Shown piece by piece: positions 6,744 through 14,474 of a stretch of 17,523 nucleotides of DNA. Origin of the DNA: DASVAL01 sp035649575 (GTDB lineage Bacteria > Planctomycetota > UBA1135 > UBA2386); the NCBI GenBank assembly GCA_035649575.1, contig DASRJH010000165.1:1-17523 (forward strand). The letters are read 5' to 3'. Every line of letters starts with the position of its first letter. The first letter of the stretch is position 1. A program made the position numbers and the translations under genes. A model generated the notes under the pieces. The model saw only the letters and a program-made list of their open reading frames with translations, was not told where the DNA came from and searched no databases.

Positions 6744-7436
6744 TCAGGGCCCGGGTTGCCGCGGGCGCTCGCACAACACGAGGGTCTGTTCGGCGACGAA
6801 CCGCCGCAGCGCGCGCACGGCGAGCGGCACGAGGCCCGCCGCCCTCAGCTCGCGCAGGAACACGCCTCTCGCCACTGCGGTCCGCCCCGAACGCGAGCCA
6901 CCGAGCCAACGCCGCAGGCGCCGGCGCAGGTGTTGCAGACTGCACGCGTCGAAGAAGGACACCACGATCGGCCCCCGGGTCACGCGCGCGAGCTCGCGCA
7001 GGATGGCGATTCGTTCGACAGGTGTCGCGATGTGCTGCAGCAGGCGGAAGCACAGGACCCCCGCGAACGTGTCGTCGGCGAAGGGCAGGTGGTGCACGCT
7101 GGCGCAGGCGCGTGAACGGCCTTCGCCGCAGGCGAGTACCATATCGAAGCTGCGATCGAGCTGCACGGCGGGGCCCGGCAGCTCGGCGGTCATGCGGCCC
7201 GCCCCCGACGGCGCGTCGAGCCACAAGCCCGGTGGGGTGGGCTTTTCGGCGAGCAACGCGCGCAACGCCGCCCGCTCGCGGCGGTCGGTCGAGCTGCCGC
7301 TCCCGGTGCGGAACCGCCGGTCGCGATACCGCTCGGCATAGCCGGGTTCGCGTTCGTACGAAGTTTCCTGCACCTCAGGACGATAACAATGAGTGGGCAG
7401 CGGTTTCAGTTGGAGGGCAGGAACGGCCGAAGTCAT
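6744..7436 (-). CDS. Class I SAM-dependent methyltransferase (Methyltransf_11-like)
   Basis: The frame gives 230 residues from ATG 7436. Motif I is WLDAPSGAGR (72-81), the SAM glycine loop; Asp94 in VQLDRS ends strand 2; SVHHLPFADDTFAGVLCF (113-130) is the usual motif for strands 3-4 of type 11 methyltransferases; LLQHI follows, and the C-terminal part has PIVVSFFDA and LVPLAVRAL. The substrate is unknown. Residues 27-45 (ERE-GYAERYRDRRFRTG) form a basic N-terminal segment. The ATG at 7436 leaves only 14 nt to the divergent PilZ gene and has no ribosome site. An alternative GTG at 7373 is preceded on the minus strand by TATCGT at a 6-nt spacing and may be the real start. Confidence 0.82.
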   Translation of the reverse strand: MTSAVPALQLKPLPTHCYRPEVQETSYEREPGYAERYRDRRFRTGSGSSTDRRERAALRALLAEKPTPPGLWLDAPSGAGRMTAELPGPAVQLDRSFDMVLACGEGRSRACASVHHLPFADDTFAGVLCFRLLQHIATPVERIAILRELARVTRGPIVVSFFDACSLQHLRRRLRRWLGGSRSGRTAVARGVFLRELRAAGLVPLAVRALRRFVAEQTLVLCERPRQPGP

Positions 7437-7438
7437 CC

Positions 7439-7444
7439 GAGGAG
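7439..7444 (+). promoter_or_regulatory. Shine-Dalgarno of the PilZ gene
   Basis: GAGGAG lies 6 nt before the ATG at 7451, supporting that start. Confidence 0.6.
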
Positions 7445-7450
7445 CAAGCC

Positions 7451-7741
7451 ATGAGCCAACCCACGACCACGATTCTTGGCGAACAACGACAGGTACCGCG
7501 GCAAGAGCTCCAGGAGACCGTGACGATCGAGTTCAAGGCCGGCGCGCTCATGGGCTCGGGCCAGAACATCTCCGTTCAGGGCGTGTTCTTCACGACCTCC
7601 GATTCGCTGCCCGTGACCGTACGCATCAACGGCAGGAGCGAAACCTTGCCCGCGGAGCTCGTGCGCTACGAGACTCTCGGCGATGGGCAGGTCGGCATCG
7701 CGGTCCGGTTCCTGAAGCCGAATCCGTCGATCACGAGCTGA
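7451..7741 (+). CDS. PilZ domain protein (c-di-GMP receptor)
   Basis: The protein is 96 residues, essentially a single PilZ domain. It has the two signature motifs: RxxxR (RQVPR, Arg13 and Arg17) and NxSxxG (NISVQG, Asn39, Ser41, Gly44), which together bind cyclic di-GMP. The rest is a small beta-barrel pattern (VTIEFKAG, GVFFTTSD, VTVRING, AELVRYE, VGIAVRFL). A stand-alone PilZ protein usually passes the second messenger on to a partner; the partner cannot be identified here. The start is supported by GAGGAG. The stop lies 9 nt from the convergent porin-like gene. The methyltransferase gene is divergent, with little or no promoter space if its ATG is used. Confidence 0.92.
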   Translation: MSQPTTTILGEQRQVPRQELQETVTIEFKAGALMGSGQNISVQGVFFTTSDSLPVTVRINGRSETLPAELVRYETLGDGQVGIAVRFLKPNPSITS

Positions 7742-7750
7742 GCCGCTGGC

Positions 7751-8593
7751 TCAGAAGGTCGTGCGGACACCGCAGGAGAGAATCAGCTCGCTCGTGTCCC
7801 CGGCGTTGCGATCTTCGTTGCTGTCGCCGAGCAGCATCCAGTGCAGCGCGGCTTCTGCGTGCCACGGTCCCATGCGCGCGGGCAGGTTGGGGATCGCCGT
7901 CGAGATCACGGCACCGACGTCGAAGAAGCCGAGGAACTCGTCGTCGTTCGTGCCCGCATCCTCATAGTAGTCCTTGAGGCTGACGCCCAACGTGACGGGC
8001 ACGTCGAGCGTGAACTGGCCGAACTGGAACGACGGCTTGATGCCGAGCTGCGCGTAGATGCCAGTGTTGCCCGGCGTGCCTCCGTCCAGCTGGCCGTCGA
8101 GCTCGAACGCGAGCACGACGCCTGGCTGCAGACCGCTCGCGAACGTATTGATGACGCCCTTGTCGTCGTAGCCGGCCGAGAACGCGAGCTCTTCGACGTC
8201 GTTGCGGATCCCGTTGGGTCCGTAGTACGAGGTGTAGGTGACGCCGCACGACAGGCGATCGCCGACCTCGCCCGAGACCCCGATGTAGAAGTCGCTCTCG
8301 TACCACATCGACCCGCCGCTGCCCGTGCCGGTGGGGCCATCGTGCAAGCTGTTCCACTGCCCGAACGTGAGGTTCAGGTTCTTCAGGTCACTGGTGCCTT
8401 CGTAGAGACCGTATCGGAGCTCGATCCATGGCTGCGCGATGATGCCCTGGTTCTCCTGCTGGATGCCGCGCAGGAAATACTGCGTCGTGAAGTCGAGACC
8501 GAACGCGCCGTTCACGGCCTTGGTGGCGGGGGCCTGCGCGAGAGCAAGTGGACTGAGCAGAATGCTCGCAAAGAGGAAACGCGTGGAACTCAT
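7751..8593 (-). CDS. Putative outer-membrane porin, TorF/Gcw_chp-like
   Basis: The protein is 280 residues from the ATG at 8593, which gives a signal peptide (MSSTRFLFASILLSPLALAQ). The mature chain is a run of amphipathic strands with alternating aromatic residues: FGLDFTTQYFLRGIQQENQG, IELRYGLYE, LNLTFGQWNS, YESDFYIGVSGEV, LSCGVTYTSYY, GVVLAFELDG, FTLDVPVTLGVSL, ending in ILSCGVRTTF with a C-terminal Phe, as in BAM-dependent barrels. The 'Y.LRGI.Q' motif near the mature N-terminus followed by a strand is the pattern I associate with the TorF family of putative porins (TIGR02001-like). Solute specificity is unknown. It indicates a Gram-negative outer membrane. The upstream 229-nt divergent region shows no certain promoter. 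Confidence 0.75.
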   Translation of the reverse strand: MSSTRFLFASILLSPLALAQAPATKAVNGAFGLDFTTQYFLRGIQQENQGIIAQPWIELRYGLYEGTSDLKNLNLTFGQWNSLHDGPTGTGSGGSMWYESDFYIGVSGEVGDRLSCGVTYTSYYGPNGIRNDVEELAFSAGYDDKGVINTFASGLQPGVVLAFELDGQLDGGTPGNTGIYAQLGIKPSFQFGQFTLDVPVTLGVSLKDYYEDAGTNDDEFLGFFDVGAVISTAIPNLPARMGPWHAEAALHWMLLGDSNEDRNAGDTSELILSCGVRTTF

Positions 8594-8822
8594 GGGGAGT
8601 GGCTTTGGACAGGGTCCGCGGCCACTATGCCGGCCGACCTTTTTGCAAGCCACGCAGTAGCTTCACGTGTGTGCAATCGACTCGAAGCATGACAACGCTG
8701 CGCAGCGACGAACTTCGAGCCCACCGGACGCCTGGCGTCGCGATGTCATGCGACTTGCCACTCGGCTGCCTGCGGCAGAGGTTGGCTTGCTTCTGCCTCC
8801 TGGAGCGGTAACGGAGCCTGTC

Positions 8823-9329
8823 ATGTTCGAGCTCACGACCTGGGAGATGCTGAGCTACATCGTGACGGTCATCGGCCTGCCGTTCGCGATCGCCGTGTTC
8901 CTGTGGGAACAGCGGCGCGAACGCCAGCAGGAGGACGAGGAGATCTACCAGCGGTTGTCGGACGAGTACACGAACTTCATGAAGCTCGTGCTCGAGAACG
9001 CGGATCTGCGCTTGCTGCGGCGCGAGGGCCCCGAGGTGCAGTTGTCGCTCGAGCAGAAGGAACGCCGCTTCGCGATCTTCAACGTGCTCGTGGCGTTGTT
9101 CGAGCGCGCGTATCTGCTCGTCCACGAAGAGCGGATGGACCAGCAGAGCCAGCGTCTGTGGCAGTCCTGGGAGGACTACATGCGCGAGTGGTGCCGCCGC
9201 CTCGAGTTCAGGGAAGCCCTCGAGGAGATGTTGGGCGGCGAGGATCCCGAGTTCGCCGAGCGCATCCGGCAGATTGCGAGCGAGGAATCCAAGCCACGCG
9301 CGATCAAGTCGCCGGGGTCGTCAGCTTGA
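8823..9329 (+). CDS. Membrane-anchored helical protein (DUF4760-like)
   Basis: The protein is 168 residues. The ATG at 8823 is preceded by GGAG (8812-8815). One N-terminal membrane helix (about 9-28, MLSYIVTVIGLPFAIAVFLW) is followed by a long charged helical domain: EQRRERQQEDEEIYQRLSDE, then NFMKLVLENADLRLL, ERRFAIFNVLVALFERAYLL, WQSWEDYMREW and LEEMLGGEDPEF. The pattern (single membrane helix, 'DEY..F..L.L.N.DL', 'FERAY.L', 'W..W..YM..W') fits small DUF4760-type proteins. No activity is known for such proteins to my knowledge. The 3' end overlaps the convergent sugE-type gene by 26 nt. Confidence 0.72.
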   Translation: MFELTTWEMLSYIVTVIGLPFAIAVFLWEQRRERQQEDEEIYQRLSDEYTNFMKLVLENADLRLLRREGPEVQLSLEQKERRFAIFNVLVALFERAYLLVHEERMDQQSQRLWQSWEDYMREWCRRLEFREALEEMLGGEDPEFAERIRQIASEESKPRAIKSPGSSA

Positions 9330-9627
9330 GGCCGACCACGGCCACGATCAACAGCGCGAGACAGCACAGGCGTCCCGCCGAGGCCGGCTCACCGAGGCGC
9401 CAGATGCCGAACACCGCGGTGCCGCACGCGCCGATGCCGACCCAGACCGCATAGGCGGTGCCGATGGGCAGGTCGCGCGCCGCGAGCGCGAGCAGCCACA
9501 TGCTGCCGGCCAGGGTGACGATCACGAAGATCGTGGGCCAGAGCCTCGCGAAGCCCGCGGTGTAGTGGATGCCGACAGCCCAGCAGGTTTCGAGCAGGCC
9601 GGCGCAGACGAGTAGGAGCCAGGGCAT
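9304..9627 (-). CDS. SMR transporter, SugE/Gdx type (guanidinium exporter)
   Basis: The protein is 107 residues with four predicted membrane helices, the exact size of small multidrug resistance subunits. Gly10-x2-Glu13-x2-Trp16 in AGLLETCWA carries the essential membrane Glu that couples proton and cation exchange; PIGTAYAVWVGIGACGT (54-70, Tyr59 and Trp62) is the helix-3 signature. The A-x-WVGIGA form and short loops fit the SugE/Gdx branch, which exports guanidinium, better than the EmrE branch. These proteins work as antiparallel dimers in the inner membrane. Upstream there are only 52 nt, too short for a ykkC-type guanidine riboswitch. TACCAT lies 6 nt before the ATG. The 3' end overlaps the convergent gene by 26 nt. 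Confidence 0.88.
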   Translation of the reverse strand: MPWLLLVCAGLLETCWAVGIHYTAGFARLWPTIFVIVTLAGSMWLLALAARDLPIGTAYAVWVGIGACGTAVFGIWRLGEPASAGRLCCLALLIVAVVGLKLTTPAT

Positions 9628-9633
9628 GCGCCG

Positions 9634-9639
9634 ATGGTA
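9634..9639 (-). promoter_or_regulatory. Possible -10 element (TACCAT) for a leaderless sugE-type transcript
   Basis: On the minus strand TACCAT fits TANNNT and ends 6 nt before the ATG at 9627, where no Shine-Dalgarno sequence is present. No -35 box is evident. Confidence 0.35.
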
Positions 9640-9679
9640 GCCGGCGAGCTCGCGATCCCAGCGTTGCGGCGATGACAGA

Positions 9680-11071
9680 CTACTGGATCTGGAACCCGTA
9701 GGTGTCCGTCAGCGTGAACATCGGATCCGGGCATCCGCCCGGGGCCAGGAAGTCGAGACCCTGCATGAGTATCTGCGTGCCGAACAGCGCGGGGTTGAAC
9801 GGCAGCGAGAGCGTGTGCGAGGGGCCCAGCAGCAGCAGCACGTAGTCGTGACCGATGGTGCAGTTGCAGAACGGAAACCCGATCGGCGTCAGGCCGTAGC
9901 CGATGAAGCCGAAGCCGAGCGGGTTCAGCACCGTCGTGATCACATCGGTGCCGATCTGGCCGTTGCCCGTGGCGATGATGTCCATGGTCCCGCACGACAT
10001 CGGGAACCGCTGCAGCGTGCTCGGCAGTGCCAGGTAGCGCACGCCGCGGAAGGCCGTGTTGAGCGCCGGCGTCACGATCGAGGTGACGATCGAACCCGGT
10101 CCCGTGTCGACGACGGTCACGAGCTGCGTGGTCGTGTTCGTGTTGGCGGTCGCCCACAGCGTCGTGACGCCGTTCTGCACGAAGCCCGTGACGCCGCGGC
10201 ATCCGGTGCTCGGGAGGGCCAGCGAATACTGGAACGACCAGAGGCCGCCAGCTCGTGTCCACTTCTGGATGCCCGGCGGATTGGGCGGCAGGCTGCCGCC
10301 GCCGTCGTCGGCGAGGTAGACCGTGTCGGGACTGGCGAAGAAGAAATCGTATGCGGACGGACCCGAGGCGAGTGGGAACCCGCTCAGCGTCGTCGAGACC
10401 TGGCCGCTGCCGGTCGGAAGGCCGGTACCCACCGACGAGATGCCGAAGAACGCCACCGACGAGGCCGTGCAGTAGAGCTGTCCGTTGTAGATGCCGGCCA
10501 CCCGGTTGTTCACCGGCGTCAGCGAGATGGACTGCGAGGTCAGGTCGCCGAGGTTGGCGACGTAGCGGATGCCATCGCCGCTGCCGGTCACCCAGAAGCG
10601 AGAGCCGTTGTCGCTCACGACGCTGCGGATGTTGCGCGTCGAGTACGCGTCACCGATGGCCGTCGTCGTGTCGACCACGCCGGACAGGTCGACGCGCGCG
10701 ATGACGCGGCTCACGGGTGGGTTCACCGACGTCGCTACGCCCGTCGTGCCGGGACCGACCGCGTAGCCGCCAAGCAGCAGGTAGAGACCATTCGTCGAGA
10801 TGCTCAGGAAACCTTCGGATGTGGCCGAGCCCGAGTTCGTGCAGGGCTGGTTCAGGCCGCTGCCGATCGTCGGCATCGGGATCGTCTGCACGAAGACGCC
10901 GGCCGCCGTGTACTCGTCGAGGAAGGTCGCCGTGGAGGAGCTCGTCAGCGCGCCGGAACCAGTGCCGACGCGCACGACGACGATGTTGCCGAAGGTCAGC
11001 GGGCTCTGTGTGGTGGCAGTCGCGACGATCAGGCAGGCAAGCAGAGGACCGAGCGTGGATGGAGTGTTCAT
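9680..11071 (-). CDS. Secreted beta-rich (propeller-like) protein with Cys-rich C-terminal module
   Basis: The protein is 463 residues from the ATG at 11071, giving a signal peptide (residues about 1-22, PLLACLIVATATTQ); a possible start 27 nt upstream adds nothing useful. The mature part consists of many short beta strands with Thr, Ser and Gly turns (SEGFLSISTNGLYLLLGGYA, RVIARVDLSG, SVVSDNGSRFWVTGSGDG, SPDTVYLADDG, TTLWATANTN), as in a beta-propeller that reads out repeated blades. From about residue 360 a separate module starts (SCGTMDIIATGNGQIG) with conserved-looking Cys pairs (FCNC, GGCPDP) and ends YGFQIQ. I recall similar modules closing many exported proteins of deep-branching planctomycetes. 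No catalytic motif is seen. The 174-nt gap upstream contains a 10-bp inverted repeat. Confidence 0.75.
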   Translation of the reverse strand: MNTPSTLGPLLACLIVATATTQSPLTFGNIVVVRVGTGSGALTSSSTATFLDEYTAAGVFVQTIPMPTIGSGLNQPCTNSGSATSEGFLSISTNGLYLLLGGYAVGPGTTGVATSVNPPVSRVIARVDLSGVVDTTTAIGDAYSTRNIRSVVSDNGSRFWVTGSGDGIRYVANLGDLTSQSISLTPVNNRVAGIYNGQLYCTASSVAFFGISSVGTGLPTGSGQVSTTLSGFPLASGPSAYDFFFASPDTVYLADDGGGSLPPNPPGIQKWTRAGGLWSFQYSLALPSTGCRGVTGFVQNGVTTLWATANTNTTTQLVTVVDTGPGSIVTSIVTPALNTAFRGVRYLALPSTLQRFPMSCGTMDIIATGNGQIGTDVITTVLNPLGFGFIGYGLTPIGFPFCNCTIGHDYVLLLLGPSHTLSLPFNPALFGTQILMQGLDFLAPGGCPDPMFTLTDTYGFQIQ

Positions 11072-11127
11072 GAGAGTCCTGAGGTGGAGGTCCGGCATCA
11101 GACCAGGAGCGGAGCGTGGTGTCGATC

Positions 11128-11175
11128 GCGCCAGGGCTTCATGGTGCAGTGCGAGGAAGAGCTACGCCCTGGCGC
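11128..11175. repeat. 10-bp perfect inverted repeat, 28-nt spacer
   Basis: GCGCCAGGGC (11128-11137) pairs perfectly with GCCCTGGCGC (11166-11175). It lies between the glycosyltransferase stop (11246) and the start of the secreted protein gene (11071), both on the minus strand. It could be a transcript-end structure, a leader stem or an operator. Confidence 0.55.
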
Positions 11176-11245
11176 AGCGACGCATCGTCGTCCGTCCCGT
11201 TGTCTTGCAGTCAGCGTGCCGTGAAGGTTCGGCGAACGCGAGTCT

Positions 11246-13288
11246 TCAGCGGCTGGTGCGCACGAACACGATGCGTTCGACCGCGAGTGGCAGCGAAACG
11301 CCGTCGGCGGCACGCAGCGTAGCCACGACCTCACGTCCAGGTTCGGGCACCGACACGGCGCCGGACGGATCGGCGTCGGGGCCGACGTCCACGACGGCGG
11401 GAGTGCCAGCCGGCTCGACCTCGACGCGCCAATGACCGGCTGGCAGGTGAAACGCGCACAGGGCCGACGGCGTGCGCAGTTCCAACCGCAGGGGCCCTTC
11501 TCGCGACGGCACTGCAACTGCGTTTCGCGCGGTGAACCACTGGTGGCACACGGCGAGATGCGAAGCTCGGCGAGCCTCTGCCGCCGCATCGGCGCTCGGA
11601 GGCTGGTAGCGGCGCACCAGCGGTTCGGGCGCGTAGGCCCCGAACAACCAGGCAGGGACCTCGATGCGATCGCTGCTGCGCCGGACCCCGACCTTGCCCT
11701 CGAGTCGGACCCACAGCGGGGCGGTCAGCGACTCGAAGTACCCGGGCAGCGCTTCGCGCGGGCCCAGGTCGACGAGCACGCATCGGTAGCCGTGCAGGAA
11801 TCGCGGGTCGTCTTCGAATTCCGCCGCGCTGACGAAGACCGGCAGCGGCAGGCCCGGCGGCGGACCGAACAGCATCAGATCGGGAGCCTGATCCATCACG
11901 TAGCGGCCGTTGCCTTTCAAGTGGCCCGGTGGCAGCGGCATCTCGGGCTTCATCGTGTGCAGCCAATCGGGAGACGGGGTCTTCGCGATCGTCCGGTCGC
12001 AGAGACCGAGCATGTCGAGCGCTGGCAGACGCCAGTAGAACGGCAGCGCTCCGCTTGCATCGACGGCGAGGCGCGGCCGTTCGGCTGCGAACGCCGCCGC
12101 CAAGGCCTCGCCGACCACCTTGCCTCGCCATTCCCAGATCTCGGCGCGCACTTCGAGGCTCTGCGCATCGGTGCGTGCGGAATACAGGTTTGCCGCGGCG
12201 CCGCCTGCCGCCAGTGCGAGCGCGACCAAGAGGCGCCGCCAGGTCGTGCCCAGTTCACGCGCCGCCACGGCGACGAGCAGGGCCATCGGTACGAGACTGG
12301 CCTGCATCAGGCGTCGGCCCGGGAAGTGATCGCCGCCGATCGCGACCAGATACACGAGCCACAACACGAGCGGAATGCCGGTAACGAGCGCCTGCGCGCG
12401 CGTTCGCGCGATCATCAGCACGGACACGAGGCCGATGAGAGCCAGCCACGCGATGCCCTGCAGCGCGGCAACCGCCGAGCCCACGTAGGCGACGCCGGCT
12501 GCCATCGCACCCGGAACGAACTCCACCTTCACGTGAGCCGTGTTCGGCACGAACTGGCCGTAGTAGGCGAGCCGGAACGCCAACTGCGCGAGCACCGCGG
12601 CGATCGGCAGCAGCGCGAACAACCACGTCTGCCTCACCATCGTTGGCAGACCCGAGCGCCACGCGGCGAGGCCGAGCGGGATGCCGGCACCGGCGGTCCA
12701 CAGCGGGCCGTCGGGACGTGTCAGGCAGAGCAGCGCGAACGGTACGCCGCAGCGCAGCAGCGTCGTGCGGTTCCATGATGCGTCATTCGTCGCAATTGGG
12801 GCCAACTCGCGAACGAGACTGCCGAGACCCCACGCGAGCCACCACATCACCATCGGGCCCTCGAGGCCGCCGAGCGTCCACGCGAGCACGGGCTGCGTCG
12901 ACGCGACGAGGATCGGCGCCAAGGCCGCGAGCAGGCACGTGCGCAGGTCGTGCGGACGCATCGCACTCGCGAGACACCACAAGGCGGCCGCCGTGCACAG
13001 TGCGCCCAGCAGACGCGCCGCGGTCAGGAGGTCGAGACCGAGGCCACCGAGCCCTGCGCACGCGAGCACCCACAGCAGGTTGCTGTAGCCCTCGACGCGT
13101 TCGCCGTCGGTCCACGTCAGGCCCTCGCCCGCGAGCAACCGTTCGGCGTAGCGCAGCGAGATGAACGCGTCGTCCGAGAAGAACGGCCACGGCCATGCTG
13201 CCTGGAACGCCGCGAGCACGATGCCCGGCGCTGCGGCGAGCAGCACGAGGGCGCGGGTGTGGTGGGGGCTCTGCGGCGGTTCTTGCAC
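11246..13288 (-). CDS. GT-C-type membrane glycosyltransferase (AftB/PMT-like)
   Basis: The protein is 680 residues from a GTG at 13288, 5 nt after the stop of the upstream NamZ-like gene; an ATG at 13330 inside that gene is the alternative (694 residues). The N-terminal two thirds are strongly hydrophobic with roughly ten membrane helices. The first periplasmic loop has SDDAFISLRYAERLLAGEGL followed by GERVEGYSNLLWVL: an Asp-Asp motif and the 'EGY(S/T)N.LW' pattern typical of polyprenyl-phosphate-sugar-dependent GT-C enzymes such as mycobacterial arabinofuranosyltransferases. The C-terminal 250 residues are a soluble, probably periplasmic domain. It should transfer a lipid-linked sugar to an envelope polymer or protein; donor and acceptor are unknown. 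It belongs to the operon with the two NamZ-type genes. Confidence 0.82.
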   Translation of the reverse strand: MQEPPQSPHHTRALVLLAAAPGIVLAAFQAAWPWPFFSDDAFISLRYAERLLAGEGLTWTDGERVEGYSNLLWVLACAGLGGLGLDLLTAARLLGALCTAAALWCLASAMRPHDLRTCLLAALAPILVASTQPVLAWTLGGLEGPMVMWWLAWGLGSLVRELAPIATNDASWNRTTLLRCGVPFALLCLTRPDGPLWTAGAGIPLGLAAWRSGLPTMVRQTWLFALLPIAAVLAQLAFRLAYYGQFVPNTAHVKVEFVPGAMAAGVAYVGSAVAALQGIAWLALIGLVSVLMIARTRAQALVTGIPLVLWLVYLVAIGGDHFPGRRLMQASLVPMALLVAVAARELGTTWRRLLVALALAAGGAAANLYSARTDAQSLEVRAEIWEWRGKVVGEALAAAFAAERPRLAVDASGALPFYWRLPALDMLGLCDRTIAKTPSPDWLHTMKPEMPLPPGHLKGNGRYVMDQAPDLMLFGPPPGLPLPVFVSAAEFEDDPRFLHGYRCVLVDLGPREALPGYFESLTAPLWVRLEGKVGVRRSSDRIEVPAWLFGAYAPEPLVRRYQPPSADAAAEARRASHLAVCHQWFTARNAVAVPSREGPLRLELRTPSALCAFHLPAGHWRVEVEPAGTPAVVDVGPDADPSGAVSVPEPGREVVATLRAADGVSLPLAVERIVFVRTSR

Positions 13289-13293
13289 GTGCC

Positions 13294-14469
13294 TCAGTAG
13301 AGCAGCAACGGACGCAGCCGCTGCCACCATTCGGCGGGGGCGGCGGCCAAGGCATCGAGTTCGCTCCACGGGCGCTGGCCTTCGACGAATGCGCGGACCA
13401 GGTCGCTGCCGGCGAGGATGTCGATCGGCATCTTCTCGGCCTCGTACTCGTAGGGCGGTGGCCGCCAGCCGAACTCTCGCGGCCAGAGACCGCGTATCTC
13501 ACGCAGCAGTGTCAGTGTCGTGCGGTAGGGGCGGAACGCTCCGGCATCGGTCACGTGCAGGAAGAGACCGCGGCTCGGCTCGCCGTGCCACTTCTGGAAC
13601 GTGGGTTCGAAGTGCACGGGCCGCAGCGCGACGCCGGGCAGGCGCTGGCCCGAGGCCATCGACGCGAGCTGCCACGGGTCGACCCACGGTGCGCCGAACT
13701 GCTCGAACGGCGTCGTCGTGCCACGCCCCTCGCTTAGGTTCGTGCCTTCGAGCAGCACCTGGCCCGCGTAGACGAAGGCGCCCTCCCAACGCGGCAGGTT
13801 CGGCGACGGCGGCACCCAGGCGCGACCCGTGTCGGGCCAGACCATGCTTCGTCGCCAGCCCTGCATCGGCACGACCTGCACGTCGGCTCCGAGGCGCATG
13901 CTGGCATTGCAGAACAGCGCGAGCTCGCCGAGCGTGAGTCCGTGCCGCATCGGGATCGCAGCCCGGCCGACGAAGCTCGAGAAACGCAGATCGAGCAGCG
14001 GCCCTTCCGCGAGCGCGCCGCCGAGCGGATTCGGGCGGTCGAGCACGAGCACCGGAATGCGCTTCTCGGCGCAGGCCTCGAGGCAGTGCGTCAACGTCCA
14101 GACGTAGGTGTAGACGCGCGTGCCGACGTCCTGGAGGTCGACCACGAGCAGATCGAGGCCGTCGAGCATGTGCTGCGTCGGCTTGCGGGTCTCCGAGTAC
14201 AGGCTGTGCACGGGCACGCCGAGGCGCTGGTCCGTGCCGTGGCCGGTCTCGACCATGTTGTCCTGCTGGCACGACCAGAGGCCGTGTTGAGGACCGAACA
14301 GCGCCTTCAGCGCGCCAGGGAACCGTTCGTGCAGCAGGTGCGCGGCGTGCCGGAAGCTGCCGTCGACCGAAGCCTGGTTGCTGAGCAGACCGAAACCACG
14401 CGAGCAACGCAGCACCTCGGGTGGTGCGGCGCAGGCGACTTCGAGACCGACGAGGACAGCATCCGCCAT
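13294..14469 (-). CDS. DUF1343/NamZ-family protein, no signal peptide (exo-beta-N-acetylmuramidase family)
   Basis: The protein is 391 residues from ATG 14469, 5 nt after the upstream stop; a TTG at 14478 overlapping that stop is possible. Family landmarks: LFGPQHGLWSCQQDNMVETG (58-77), HSLYSETRKPT, LVVDLQDVGTRVYTYVWT, VLDRPNPLGG, IPMRHGLTLGELA, PSPNLPRWEGA and LEGTNLSEGRGTTTPFEQFGAPW. NamZ enzymes (GH171) release N-acetylmuramic acid from the non-reducing ends of peptidoglycan fragments. This copy has Gln where the paralogue next door has Glu in the FxPxHG motif, and no export signal, so it is likely cytoplasmic. I recall other members with the GPQHG plus QDNMVE form, so it may be a stable subfamily rather than a lesion. 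Whether it is active is open. Confidence 0.88.
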   Translation of the reverse strand: MADAVLVGLEVACAAPPEVLRCSRGFGLLSNQASVDGSFRHAAHLLHERFPGALKALFGPQHGLWSCQQDNMVETGHGTDQRLGVPVHSLYSETRKPTQHMLDGLDLLVVDLQDVGTRVYTYVWTLTHCLEACAEKRIPVLVLDRPNPLGGALAEGPLLDLRFSSFVGRAAIPMRHGLTLGELALFCNASMRLGADVQVVPMQGWRRSMVWPDTGRAWVPPSPNLPRWEGAFVYAGQVLLEGTNLSEGRGTTTPFEQFGAPWVDPWQLASMASGQRLPGVALRPVHFEPTFQKWHGEPSRGLFLHVTDAGAFRPYRTTLTLLREIRGLWPREFGWRPPPYEYEAEKMPIDILAGSDLVRAFVEGQRPWSELDALAAAPAEWWQRLRPLLLY

Positions 14470-14474
14470 TGCGA

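Noticed and set aside
8594..8822. Promoter pair in the divergent gap between the porin-like and DUF4760-like genes
   Set aside because: Candidate boxes (for example TTGCAA on the minus strand) have wrong spacing or poor -10 partners; nothing could be supported beyond the ribosome site at 8812-8815.
9628..9679. Guanidine (ykkC) riboswitch before the sugE-type gene
   Set aside because: The gap is only 52 nt and shows none of the expected conserved sequence.
9815..11224. A 469-codon plus-strand frame opposite the secreted propeller-like gene
   Set aside because: Arg/Ala/Asp/Val-rich translation without domains or signal; the minus-strand frame has a signal peptide and regular beta strands.
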